Below, one piece after another: positions 11,766 to 22,670 of a DNA stretch of 64,000 bases. The number at the start of each line of letters is the position of its first letter. Positions within the stretch are counted from its first letter, which is position 1. The notes under the pieces are model-generated. The model made no database searches and was not told where the DNA came from. It saw only the letters and a program-made list of their open reading frames with translations. Origin of the DNA: Euglena gracilis. Lineage: Eukaryota > Euglenida > Euglenophyceae > Euglenales. The position numbers were made by a program, and so were the translations under genes. The stretch is from assembly GCA_039621445.1 (NCBI GenBank), contig CP154954.1:12456716-12520715 (forward strand), given 5' to 3'.

Positions 11766-12899
11766 TAAATGTCTGCAAAGTTTTTTTTGGCTTCTTTCTG
11801 CCTACCTCGCTGCATTTATCTCATGGAATGTGTTGGCTTGCTTTCCTTTGGGAGTGCGCCACCAATCATTGCCCAGTGAATTGCCGTCAGCTGGCAGGTT
11901 GTGGGTGGGGCCATCACGTCCTTTGCAGTCCTGCCTGTGGTCGCAGCTGCTACAGCGTATGTGGAGCTCGGCACGGCTGAGCCTGCGGCCCACTCGGAAG
12001 GCCTCCGTAGTGCTCTCTGTCGTTCTGCGATGGCCCCAGGTTGCGGTTCGAAACCGTCGCCGAATGACGCCGTCCCAGACCATCCCCACGTCACACGTGT
12101 GCTACCAACTGAAGCGTGGCTGACCCTCGGCCGCTGCTTTTCTGAATGCTTTGCAAGTAGCATTCCACAACTGTGTCAAACCTCGCATTGGGCAGGGATT
12201 GTCGACCCTGTCCGACACCTGACTTTTGGAGTGTTGAATTTGTGAATGCGTATGCATCCTGCAGAAGCTTCTGCTTAGGTTTTGCAGTAGCAATTCCTGG
12301 GGGTGGGCTGGACTGCAGCAACTCCAAATTACAAGATTATTGACTCGTCCAATTTGGGTTGTGGAAATCCCAGTGTGCCACCCAACAATTTTTTCGTTCG
12401 TCAAAGTGCCAAAGTTTGTTTGTCAAAATTTGTCAAAATGCCAGGTTTTGTACAAGAGGGTGTCTATCAGTGGCTTTTTTCTAATGGCCAGCACTTGCAA
12501 GCTAGTGGACCCCCCGGGGCCTTTAATAAGAACCTAAACTACACCAGCGCAGTGTTCCTCAGGAGCAAAGTCAACTGTCTGTCAAATTCCTGCTTTTGGA
12601 ATCGCGGAGAACACCCAGACACACCACCACCTGTTTTGGAGCTCTCCAATTGAAAAAAGCGGACTGATTGTGGTGGATCCTGCGTTTTCAGAGCTTCATA
12701 TTCTGGCAATTATTTGTTCGCGATGCGAAGAGGCAGAGGGACCCAAGAGTCCCTTTCTCAGCGAAGCCTGAACAATAAATGCACTTCAATTCTTTTGCAG
12801 AAAATTTTGGGGAAACTTTTCAAAGGAACTCATGCGGAAAACAATTACTCCATGTTACTGGTCTATTTCCTCGTAGTCCTCCTCCATCGTATTTCCTGT

Positions 12900-13045
12900 T
12901 TCTCGGGTCCCAGGACCAGAGTTCACATGGAAATGTCTTTGGTACCAATTTGGCATCAAATCAGGTACTAGATGTCTGGTCAGTGCAAGTAGGGGGCATG
13001 TGGTTGGTTTTATCTTGGTCCCAGGTGCAATGCTTGTTCTTGAGC
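12900..13045. repeat. Dispersed repeat (copies here, 15609-15754 and 20745-20872)
   Basis: Shared text includes gtctttggtaccaatttggc, atcaaatcaggtact and tcccaggtgcaatgcttgtt. The 20.7-kb copy is about 85-90% similar by eye and belongs to a further local duplication (20503-20715 and 20845-21062). No coding role is seen. Confidence 0.8.
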
Positions 13046-13226
13046 AATCTGAAAAAGTGCTGCTGGTGGTGCTGCTACTGCTGCATTATTTGTGAGCTGA
13101 CCCAACTGGTGACAGCTTGCTTCCCATCGCGCGTGTAGACTGAGGTTGTGGTCAGCTTCCCACCGCCCTGTTCCACGCTTGTCTCCCCGCACAGTGCGGC
13201 TTCGCTTTTCCCCTCCGCCACCAAAC

Positions 13227-13646
13227 ATGGCCATCGTCATCCCAGACGAGTATGGGTACGTGGTGCTGGTGATCGGGCTCTCCTGGTCAGGCTTCCTTTT
13301 TTTGTTTTTTTGACGAAGCTCACCCCGGGGGGGGGGGGTGCTGTAGGCAGGCAGGGGGGAAGGGCATTTTCGACCTATTCGGGTTTTGGGTGGGTCGTGC
13401 TATAGCACACGCCCCGTTGCCGAAGGCACCGGGGCCTCAAAATGGCCATTTCAAGGGATAATTGGCTGGGTCAGCAGGCACCAGGGCCAGAACTGACCGG
13501 GGGGGGGGTGACTGCCCACCTGCTCATAGCACCCCCCCCACGTTGGCAAAAACAAGCCTGGTCCTGGTTCATGAACCTGTACCTGATGACCCTCGTGATG
13601 AACGCCCGCAAGAAGTACAACGTGCCGTACCCGGCGCTGTATGCCG
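13227..13646 (+). pseudogene. Duplicated 5' part of MGST3 (exons 1-2 only)
   Basis: This is copy 1 of MGST3 exons 1 (13227-13287) and 2 (about 13569-13646). The coding sequence appears identical to the downstream copy and encodes DEYGYVVLV and ARKKYNVPYPALY. No exon 3 follows before the duplication restarts at 13811, so this copy cannot make a full enzyme on its own. It could be a dead partial gene, an alternative first-exon set spliced to exon 3, or an assembly duplication. Confidence 0.8.
13288..13560. mobile_element. Family A element forming MGST3 intron 1 (copy 1)
   Basis: It begins CAGGCTTCCTTTTTTTG and ends CAAAAACAAGCCTG. The flanking octamers CTCCTGGT and GTCCTGGT match at 7 of 8 positions. 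Both flanks are MGST3 coding sequence in the same register once the element and one octamer are removed. The interior resembles the elements at 40036-40611, 44302-44602 and 24385-24679 (tgcctgc/gcaggcac motifs, ggccattttcaa). The identical copy is at 15997-16269. Confidence 0.88.
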
Positions 13647-13810
13647 CCCACAGGCTTCTCCACAGACTGTTGTACGGATCTGCTTCATTTCACTCCAGTG
13701 GGCAGCTCTCCAGAGGTTTTCTTAAGGCCGGGTGAGGGGGTTCGCACTGAACACCTCCCCACGCGGGGGAGGATCAGTTTGGGTGGTTTTCCTATTTATC
13801 GCAAAAAAAA

Positions 13811-16517
13811 TTATTATTCCCCTTTCTTTTTCGTTTTTGCCGTCGTTGCCTGCAAACGCCTTCCCCTTCTCCTCAACAACGCTTGTGCATGTGGTACCAT
13901 GCCCCCCCCCCCAAAAGGACCCCCGTTCCCTCAAAGTCCCAGGGGTCTTTTATGGATGGGGGTCTTATACAAGCGGTGTCGGTCTTGGACGAGGGCCAGC
14001 ATACATGGGGGCATGGTACACGTATGCACTGTTTTTACGTCATCTCATTTGATGGCGATCACATCATCGAAAGACAATGCTCACATGACATCCCATAATC
14101 TTGTTAATTTACTTGTTGTTGTTTTGTGTGCTACCAGTCCTCTTCCAAAGGTGTTGCCAGTCTGTTTGCGATGAGGCACGACAGTCTGTCCATCTGAAGC
14201 AAATGTGCTCAGGATTGGATGTGCAATGTGTTTGTTTTGAATCTGAAGGGACCACCAGATTTTCCAGACCCCTCACTCCCAAGCTAATGTTTTTGAACGA
14301 CTCCATTTTGTTGTGGAGCTTTGGGAAGTGCCCAACAACGTTTCGGCATAAATGACGCCCCCGGGCAATTGTCACCCCCCTCTGTGCCGGCCAAATTGTC
14401 ACCCCGGGAAATTGTCACCCCCCTCCGTGCTGCCCAATTTGTCACGCGACAATTCCCCGGGGGGGAGGGCGGGTAAATGTCTGCAAAGTTTTTTTTTGGC
14501 TTCTTTCTGCCTACCTCGCTGCATTTATCTCATGGAATGTGTTGGCTTGCTTTCCTTTGGGAGTGCGCCACCAATCATTGCCCAGTGAATTGCCGTCAGC
14601 TGGCAGGTTGTGGGTGGGGCCATCACGTCCTTTGCAGTCCTGCCTGTGGTCGCAGCTGCTACAGCGTATGTGGAGCTCGGCACGGCTGAGCCTGCGGCCC
14701 ACTCGGAAGGCCTCCGTAGTGCTCTCTGTCGTTCTGCGATGGCCCCAGGTTGCGGTTCGAAACCGTCGCCGAATGACGCCGTCCCAGACCATCCCCACGT
14801 CACACGTGTGCTACCAACTGAAGCGTGGCTGACCCTCGGCCGCTGCTTTTCTGAATGCTTTGCAAGTAGCATTCCACAACTGTGTCAAACCTCGCATTGG
14901 GCAGGGATTGTCGACCCTGTCCGACACCTGACTTTTGGAGTATTGAATTTGTGAATGCGTATGCATCCTGCAGAAGCTTCTGCTTAGGTTTTGCAGTAGC
15001 AATTCCTGGGGGTGGGCTGGACTGCAGCAACTCCAAATTACAAGATTATTGACTCGTCCAATTTGGGTTGTGGAAATCCCAGTGTGCCACCCAACAATTT
15101 TTTCGTTCGTCAAAGTGCCAAAGTTTGTTTGTCAAAATTTGTCAAAATGCCAGGTTTTGTACAAGAGGGTGTCTATCAGTGGCTTTTTTCTAATGGCCAG
15201 CACTTGCAAGCTAGTGGACCCCCCGGGGCCTTTAATAAGAACCTAAACTACACCAGCGCAGTGTTCCTCAGGAGCAAAGTCAACTGTCTGTCAAATTCCT
15301 GCTTTTGGAATCGCGGAGAACACCCAGAAACACCACCACCTGTTTTGGAGCTCTCCAATTGAAAAAAGCGGACTGATTGTGGTGGATCCTGCGTTTTCAG
15401 AGCTTCATATTTTGGCAATTATTTGTTCGCGATGCGAAGAGGCAGAGGGACCCAAGAGTCCCTTTCTCAGCGAAGCCTGAACAATAAATGCACTTCAATT
15501 CTTTTGCAGAAAATTTTGGGGAAACTTTTCAAAGGAACTCATGCGGAAAACAATTACTCCATGTTACTGGTCTATTTCCTCGTAGTCCTCCTCCATCGTA
15601 TTTCCTGTTTCTCGGGTCCCAGGACCAGAGTTCACATGGAAATGTCTTTGGTACCAATTTGGCATCAAATCAGGTACTAGATGTCTGGTCAGTGCAAGTA
15701 GGGGGCATGTGGTTGGTTTTATCTTGGTCCCAGGTGCAATGCTTGTTCTTGAGCAATCTGAAAAAGTGCTGCTGGTGGTGCTGCTACTGCTGCATTATTT
15801 GTGAGCTGACCCAACTGGTGACAGCTTGCTTCCCATCGCGCGTGTAGACTGAGGTTGTGGTCAGCTTCCCACCGCCCTGTTCCACGCTTGTCTCCCCGCA
15901 CAGTGCGGCTTCGCTTTTCCCCTCCGCCACCAAACATGGCCATCGTCATCCCAGACGAGTATGGGTACGTGGTGCTGGTGATCGGGCTCTCCTGGTCAGG
16001 CTTCCTTTTTTTGTTTTTTTGACGAAGCTCACCCCGGGGGGGGGGGTGCTGTAGGCAGGCAGGGGGGAAGGGCATTTTCGACCTATTCGGGTTTTGGGTG
16101 GGTCGTGCTATAGCACACGCCCCGTTGCCGAAGGCACCGGGGCCTCAAAATGGCCATTTCAAGGGATAATTGGCTGGGTCAGCAGGCACCAGGGCCAGAA
16201 CTGACCGGGGGGGGGGTGACTGCCCACCTGCTCATAGCACCCCCCCCCACGTTGGCAAAAACAAGCCTGGTCCTGGTTCATGAACCTGTACCTGATGACC
16301 CTCGTGATGAACGCCCGCAAGAAGTACAACGTGCCGTACCCGGCGCTGTATGCCGCCCACAGGCTTCTCCACAGACTGTTGTACGGATCTGCTTCATTTC
16401 ACTCCAGTGGGCAGCTCTCCAGAGGTTTTCTTAAGGCCGGGTGAGGGGGTTCGCACTGAACACCTCCCCACGCGGGGGAGGATCAGTTTGGGTGGTTTTC
16501 CTATTTATCGCAAAAAA
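13811..16517. repeat. Tandem segmental duplication, copy 2
   Basis: Head-to-tail repeat of 11101-13810, ending where ctatttatcgcaaaaaa diverges into taccgagc. This copy adjoins the remaining MGST3 exons and so is part of the apparently complete gene. Confidence 0.96.
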
Positions 16518-19129
16518 TACCGAGCAATTTTTTGCTCCTAAAGCTGATCTCCAGAAAGAAAGAAAGTGGTCATCCCGAATCCCCCCCCCCCAAGGGTTCG
16601 GGATGTCCACTTTTGTCAACTCTCCTGTAAAAAAATCTGTGCCCCGCTATCCCGAAAACGGCTAAGTCACCACTGGTTTCGGCCGTAAATCGGCCATATT
16701 TCGGGCCAGGCGTTGCGGGGAAATCAAAATACCATTGAATAGTCATCGTAAGTGCTTCAATTTCGGACTCCAGAAGTTTTCTTTTGATTTTGCTTCATTT
16801 CTGAGTATTTTTTTTGGAAACTTCGGTTTTTTGACCCCAAAAACGGCCCAAAATGGCCCAGCATTTGCAAGAAGGCTCTTCCCTTCTGGCACCCACCCTG
16901 GATCTCATGGGGAATGGGATGGAAGGCCCGTGCCGGGAGCAAGGACGACAAGGACCACGAGAAGTTCAATTCTGTGCAGCGCGCACACCAGGGTCAGGGC
17001 CCACCCTGGGGAACTGCCATCGGTGCCGCCATGGACCCAACCCGCAACCTTTGCGTTCAAGTCGAAGCCTTGCTCCCGCAGCTGCTGAGCATGCTGCTGC
17101 TGGGCACATTCCAAATGTAATGCAAGTCAATCAATGTGGACCGCAGTCTCCACGATGAAGGCGGTCTCCAGACTTGAACAACAATAATTGCAACAAACAA
17201 TTATGACAATATTGAAATGAAACTTCGTCTCCAGGGGGACCAGCTGAAGCCGGAGGGGACCCTCCCCCGGGGGTCCAGCCAGACAGCAACTTTTTTCCAG
17301 CCAGCACCTCCCAGCCAGGCTGCAGACCCCCCCCTGGGGGGTCCACACCCCCAACTGAAATAAAGCGCGAAGCAAAGCAAAGCAAAGCCAGCGAAGCAGA
17401 GCAAAGCAAAGCTGGGCCTGAAAATAGTTTGAAATAATGGGGGTAAATTGCCCCCAAAAACCCTCTTTTGGGTCGGGCTTGGGTTTTCCCTTTCAACTTT
17501 TGGTTAAAAATCCCAACCCAACTGAATTTGGGTTTTTTGGTCCCCGCCGGGCCCAGCTCCCAGCCGGCCGGACCCCTCCCTCTGGACCCCCATCCCCAAG
17601 TGGGGAGGGTGGGTGTCCAGCCGCACCTTTTTCCAGGAGCCTTTGAGAATAATCCCTGCTGGGGACCAAAATCAAGGATTCATTCATTCTTTTTGTCGAC
17701 GTTTCTGGCCCTGTCCAAAACATTAACTTGAGTCTGTCATCTCCGAATATTTTTGCGCACCAGATGCATGTTTTGGAGTCTGTGTCCCAAAATCAATTTT
17801 TGACACTCAGAACCAGGGTACTCCTTAAGGCGTAAACTTTTAAAGAGTTTTAATGTTTTAAGGCGTATTCTGAGGTTTTTTTTTTAGTCATTTCTAGGTG
17901 TGTGTTTTCATGGACGTTCAAAGGGAGCCTTCCCGGGATCGAACAGGGTCAAATCAAAAAAGTTGAGGACCCTATTCTTGACAATCTTCCAGTGATGCCA
18001 GAAATCATTTTCCCCCCATCTTACTTTTTGGTTTGCCGAGGTTTTACGGCTTCATTTTGGCTGTAATTTCGAGAACTTTTTTTTTAAAGATCTTAAGGCT
18101 TTAAAGGGATTTTTAAGTCATTTTGGCCAAGAAATTCATGGTTTTTAAAGGCGCTTTGTTATCTTATCCGTTATTTTTTTTGTGCTCCTGGTCTTCCTTG
18201 TCTCAACCCCAGGGGGATCTTCCCTTTCTGGAAACCAGCGCCGCCCTGGGCGCAACACGCTGGAGTCCTGGGGGCCCGTCCAGATCCTGATGCTGGTGGA
18301 CGGGCTGCTGTTCCCCGAGGGGGCCGCTCCGCGCGCGTCCTCCCACTGCTGCTGCTGCTGTGTTGCATGGCCGAAAGAAATGTCCATTGGTCTCCAAAAC
18401 TTTGTCCAGCTGTCAACGATGGAAAATGTTTCTGAAAAAGTCAACGTTCCAAACCAAGGTCAAACGTTGTTGTCCCCATGAAAGGCACTCGTTGAGTTTC
18501 TCCTTCTGGAGAAATCTACAGAAGCTGTAAGAGTTTCTCATTTTTGTGTAGTTTCTCATTTTTGTGTTGTTTCTCTTTTTTTGTGTCGCCACATTTTCGT
18601 GTGTATGTGTGTGTGTGTGTGTGTGTGTTCAGTTATTTTTGCTTTATCACATGTGATGCAATGAAGCTGCCGGCGGTCCACAAGGTTGGTCCCTCCAGTG
18701 GCCCTGCCCCAAGCTTGCAGCGACGTTGGGCCTCGTGTGGGTGGCGGGGCGATTCCTCTACGGTGCAGGCTACGCGAGTAGGGGTTTTTTTATTCGTGGA
18801 CCGGTGGGTGGGTTTGGCCGAGCCCCGCCGGGGGATGTCCCCCAGGGGGGAGTGGCATATGCTATTTTTTGAAAAATTTTCGAAAATGTGCAATTTTCGA
18901 CATTTTTCGCGATTTTTGGCCATTTTCGGGGACAATTGAGTGGGTCCCCCGGGATCCCCTCTCAGGTGGTTCATGGGTGGGGGGACCCCCTCCAGGCCCC
19001 CCCCGCAACAAACCCGTGGATGCGAGCGGGGGGCCGGAGGGGCGGCGGGCGGGGGCCGGCCTCTCCGCCCTCGGGTGGCTCCCACTGGTGGTGCTCTCCC
19101 TCTACGTCGGGGCCGCTCTCGCGAAGCTG
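15936..19129 (+). CDS. MGST3: MGST3-like microsomal glutathione S-transferase (MAPEG family)
   Basis: Integral membrane glutathione transferase/peroxidase of the MAPEG family, about 140 residues with four hydrophobic helices, expected in ER or outer organelle membranes. Exon 1 is 15936-15996 (ATG 15936; EYGYVVLV). Exon 2 is 16278-16355 (ARKKYNVPYPALY, nearly the plant MGST3 motif). Exon 3 is about 16936-16991 (KFNSVQRAHQ). Exon 4 is about 18254-18327 (NTLE, then ILMLVDGLLFPEGAA). Exon 5 is about 18721-18778 (LGLVWVAGRFLYGAGYAS). Exon 6 is 19027 to about 19129 (GPEGRR, then LPLVVLSLYVGAALAKL). Joined as described, the spacing matches the plant family almost residue for residue through GYAxG.P..R. 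The stop codon was not identified. Introns 1 and 5 coincide with TIR elements, and intron 2 has degenerate traces of one. The intron 3 and 4 boundaries are unresolved. Confidence 0.9.
15997..16269. mobile_element. Family A element forming MGST3 intron 1 (copy 2)
   Basis: Same element as 13288-13560, with one extra C in an internal C run. It separates the TM1 codons ...LSW and FMN... of the functional copy. Confidence 0.88.
16518..16760. repeat. Intron repeat related inversely to 34559-34790
   Basis: The sequence ccgaaaacggctaag, the cgttgcggggaaatcaaaat block and the ttttgattttgcttcattt block match, in reverse complement, the repeat copies at 34.56-34.97 kb. A small CATCCCGAA/TTCGGGATG inverted repeat flanks a C run at about 16575-16600. 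It lies in MGST3 intron 2. Confidence 0.65.
17825..18160. repeat. Dispersed T/A-rich repeat, copy 1 (copy 2 at 27295-27665)
   Basis: Both copies consist of ttaaggcg/ttttaaag-rich arms around a shared core (gacgttcaaagggagcc and gaacagggtcaaat here; ggaagtccaagggccgt and gaacgggggtccaaat in copy 2; both then have tgccgag and a ttttac/gcttcattttt block). It is unidentified and non-coding. It lies in MGST3 intron 3. Confidence 0.7.
18779..19018. mobile_element. Degenerate family A element forming MGST3 intron 5
   Basis: The left end TAGGGGTTTTTTTATTCG and the right end (reverse complement CACGGGTTTGTTG) share the pattern YASGGGTTTKTT. The flanking octamers TACGCGAG (18771-18778) and GATGCGAG (19019-19026) match at 6 of 8. 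Removing the element plus one octamer joins GYAS to GGPEGRR, aligning with plant MGST3 GYATGDPMKR. The T/A core (cgaaaatgtgcaattttcga, ggccattttcgg) resembles other family A interiors. Confidence 0.72.
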
Positions 19130-22100
19130 GTATGGGCAGGCTTCTTTCTACCACAGAAAACCGGTATTGGGGGAAGTTGCATTAATTTCATTAATTTTAT
19201 TTTTTCATTATTTTCATTATTTTTTTCATTTTTATTTCATTAATTTCATTAATTTCATTTCTTTTAATTAATTTAAGTTAAGACACCAAGCCCCAAGGTA
19301 TGAGTATGGTCAAGGTTGAAGAAGCGTGTTGAGTACCAGAGTTTTTTTTATATTTTAAAAATGGTTCAAAAATTGAAGGGAAAGTGTGGGTGTGAGGGAC
19401 GTTTCACTAGGCATTAGGCACACCAAGTCTGGGTTCGCAGTTTTTTTTTTTGCGGATGTATGTGTATGTTTGTGTGCACCAGAGGTATTATTATTAGGTT
19501 CCCTTTTCAGTGCCTTTTTCAAGCTATTTCTAAAGAGAAAAATTGGTCCCAAGCTACAGAGTTTAATACAAAAGGTGAAATATGAGGGAATTTGTTGGTT
19601 TTGAGGGTCTTACAGATGGGTCGTTTTAGCGAAGGTCCCCCAAGGGGTTCCACCCCGACACACCGCAGGTAACCAGAAGCCTGGGCGCGAGGCGGTGTCG
19701 CCTGCGCAGCAATGTCGCTGGCCATTGGCAGCGATTATTGATCTTTTTCTCAGCCTGAACTGCAGGCTTGCCCTGTGTTCTCGCTCCAGTTCCCGTGCTG
19801 TTCATTTCGGCGGTGGGTATCTGTGATGCCGGGTTGGCCAAAGCCCACCTGTTCGGGGCCCACCTGTTGCAAACGCGCTCAACTGTGGCCCGATAGCAGT
19901 CGCCGGTGCCTGTATGTCACTGACCGGTCCAGGCCTACTGGAGTGTCATTCTATTTACCAGACATGCCGCCCCGCCCCTCAAAGGGTTGTTTTTGCCCGG
20001 CTTTGTGTCGTTGCCCCTGATCCGCCGACTTTGGGGCGTCCATTTCTGGAGTCATTTCTAGGTCCGTTTCAACCTCAGGGCAATTCTAGTTTGGGCCTCT
20101 GCTGTGTGGGGTCAGCCTACAAACCATTCCGACCGGAATTTGAGAAATCAGACCCAAAGTTTCCAGCATCTCAGGTGGACTTTTCTCCTGGTCCATGAAG
20201 CAACACATTTAAAGTTTCAAATTTTGATTCTTGTGAGAGGGATGTTTTTGAGAGAGGGTGTGCTGGGCCCCCCAGGCAGGTCAGGTGCCGCTGGGGGGAT
20301 GGCTTCTGGAGGGGGTTTTCACTTTTTCAATTTTCACTTCAATTTTTGAGGATAGCATATTCATATTTCTGTGGGAAAATATTCCCCTGGTTAAAAATTG
20401 ACAATTTCTTCTGCCTTCTAATTCAGAATGTGAAAAGGCATCGCTTTACTGATTTTTTTTGTGTCAGCTGAGGTTCGAAAAAAATGTCATTTTCCCCCCG
20501 TCTGACCCAGAACCCATACAAAATTGTCTTCTGGTCTGGTACACGCTGCCCGTCTTCATACCTGTGTACTTCCTGATTTGTCTGGCGACAGTTTCCCAGG
20601 GGGCAGGTATGCTCTCATACATTTTCACACTATGTTTCACATGTAAAACATGGAAGGCGCGTCGCGGGTCGAACCTGATTTGTTTAGAAAAGAACCCAGC
20701 CCCCCCCCCCCAATACAAACCGCCCTGAAGGGTTTTGGTTCCACTCCAGAGTTTACATGGGAACGTCTTTGGTACCAATTTGGCATCCAATCAGGTACTG
20801 GACGTCTGGTCAGTGGAGGGAGGGGCATGCGACTTTATCTAGGTCCCAGGTGCAATGCTTGTTTTCTGTCTGGTACACGCTGCTCCGTCTTCATATCTCT
20901 ATGCTCGCTGATTCGTCTGGCGACAGTTTCCAGGGGGTAAGTATGCCCTCATACATTTCCACACATGTTTCACATGCAAAACATGGAAGGCGCGTCGTGG
21001 GTCGAACCTGATTTGTATAGAAAAGGACCCCAGACCCCCCAATACAAACCGCCCTCAAGGGGTGGTCCAGCTTCTTCAAAGAGCTTCAACGTCGTCACAC
21101 AAAAACAAAGGAAATGGTTCCATAACACGGAACACCTGGAACACCTGGCAGTTGAAACCCATCGGTCGGCAGAGGTGGTAAACCACCGTTTTCAAAACGA
21201 AAAAAGTCGATTCATCCAGAAAAAAAAATGGGGGTCAATGATACCCATTTTGGTAACATTTTGGGGGAAAATGCACTGCCGAAGTCGGTGCGACACAAAA
21301 CGCTGTTTTACAGGGACAAACCCTGGTCAGGTGAAACCTTTGAGCTGTCCCCCCTGTTCAGTAGTGTCCAGTGACTGCGCAGGTGCACATTCACCCCCTC
21401 CCCGTCCCGGCTTTTTCCTGAAGTTTTTGGACGGTAATTGTGGCTCCCGGGGGTGATTGTGGGAGCGGGTACCGTGGTCCATATGGTTAGACTGGAGGGG
21501 GTGTTCGGTGCCCTGCGTTGGAAGCAGGGCACAAAGGTGCGATGGTTTGTAATTGAGACATGCATGTGGCATGCGTTAAAAGAGTAATAGGGAGGATGTG
21601 TCGAAACCCACACCAGATGTCCGTGGGGAGGACTCGTTACACTCCTCAGGCTGCCTTCTGTTTACATTTCACACGGTGCACCTCACCCCTCCGCGACACA
21701 TGCAGGAACAGCATCCCTCCAGTCGTGCACAACGTCCGCTCAGCATGCCTTCTCATATGCACCATGGCGCATCACCGTGTGGGACCACCTGGTTCGGGTA
21801 TGCCGATTAGTATGGGGCATACGGTGTGTGTCTATTTAGTGGTCGTTGGACAAGGTGGGGGGGAGGTAGGAGGGGCTATCTTGCTCTCTTTTGCTGTGTG
21901 CCACTGGTTTCTAAAGCCACCGAGCAGAGCCCCGCTTCAACCCCTTTCTGCCACCAACTTTCTTCCCAGAACAACCCTCACAAACAACATAAAACGACCC
22001 CCTCTCTGAGGACTCTCTGAGGACTAAAATGCGCAAGTGCGCACTCTTGAGGCCATTCCTTGGCTGGCTGGTGGTGATTCTGGCTGTATGGAGGGAGGAG

Positions 22101-22500
22101 TGCTGGGCGCACTGATGGGCTAAAATAAGCGAAAATAAGCACAAAATATACACTCCGCACCTTCTGTTTAAGACTGGGGCCTGCCCAGGAGGTGCCCACT
22201 ACCCTCCCCCCCCGGGGGGGGTCGAAGGGATCCACGTTTTTAAGGGTCGATTCTGGGACCCAACAAAATAAAAATGGACAAACCCCCTCCTTTGGCAGGG
22301 GATCAAAAAGCCTTTGGGCGTATCCCCGGGTGGAGGGGGTCTAGCAGGTTACCCCCCCCCCCCCGGGCTCCAATGTTTAAAAACGCCTTGCCCCCCCATC
22401 CACCACAGCACCGTGCAAGCCCAAAAATATGGAATGGCCTGGTGGGAGAGAGGGAGGGGGTCGGGTCCCCACGGACCCCATTGAGTTTTGGGGGTTCCTG
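19130..22500. other. Repeat-rich interval without recognised genes
   Basis: No GC3-rich exon is visible. Contents include ATTTC-rich tracts (19190-19270) and a local tandem duplication (20503-20715 with 20845-21062; shared tctggcgacagtttcc, aaaacatggaaggcgcgtcg, caatacaaaccgccct). Open frames here have no codon bias or homology that I can see. Confidence 0.55.
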
Positions 22501-22508
22501 TACGTGCC

Positions 22509-22670
22509 CCATGCCCCAAACTGCCAGAGGTTGTCAGCGCGATGGCCGCGGCGCAGGGCGTGCCAGCGGAGGGCTGCGCGGCGCGCCATGAGCTTCATCC
22601 ACGCGGCCCAGTACCGCTTCAGGCGCAGCTGGTGCTGGGCCCGCAGCAGCCAGTACAGCTCCCTGCACAG
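22509..22670 (-). CDS. Probable minus-strand exon, unknown basic helical protein
   Basis: Read on the minus strand, the segment encodes ELYWLLRAQHQLRLKRYW, AAWMKLMARRAALRWHALRR, then GHRADNLWQFGAWGT with strong GC3 bias; the + frames are low-quality. A tgtgcag acceptor precedes it and a cac|GTACAG donor follows. The peptide is basic and helix-forming. No family is recognised. It would be the only minus-strand gene in the window and its other exons were not found. Confidence 0.5.

Larger units (their letters stand above)
11101..13810. repeat. Tandem segmental duplication, copy 1 (2.71 kb)
   Basis: The copy begins ttattattcccctttctttt and repeats from 13811 with an offset of about 2,709-2,710 bp. 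Only about ten substitutions and homopolymer length changes were noticed (for example gtgttgaat/gtattgaat, cagacacacc/cagaaacacc), so identity is above 99%. It carries a small TIR element, a dispersed repeat, and MGST3 exons 1 and 2 with the intervening element. Confidence 0.96.

Noticed and set aside
17000-17120. Read-through of MGST3 exon 3 into a Leu-rich frame
   Set aside because: The family sequence continues as NTLE in exon 4; the read-through has no homology to MGST3.
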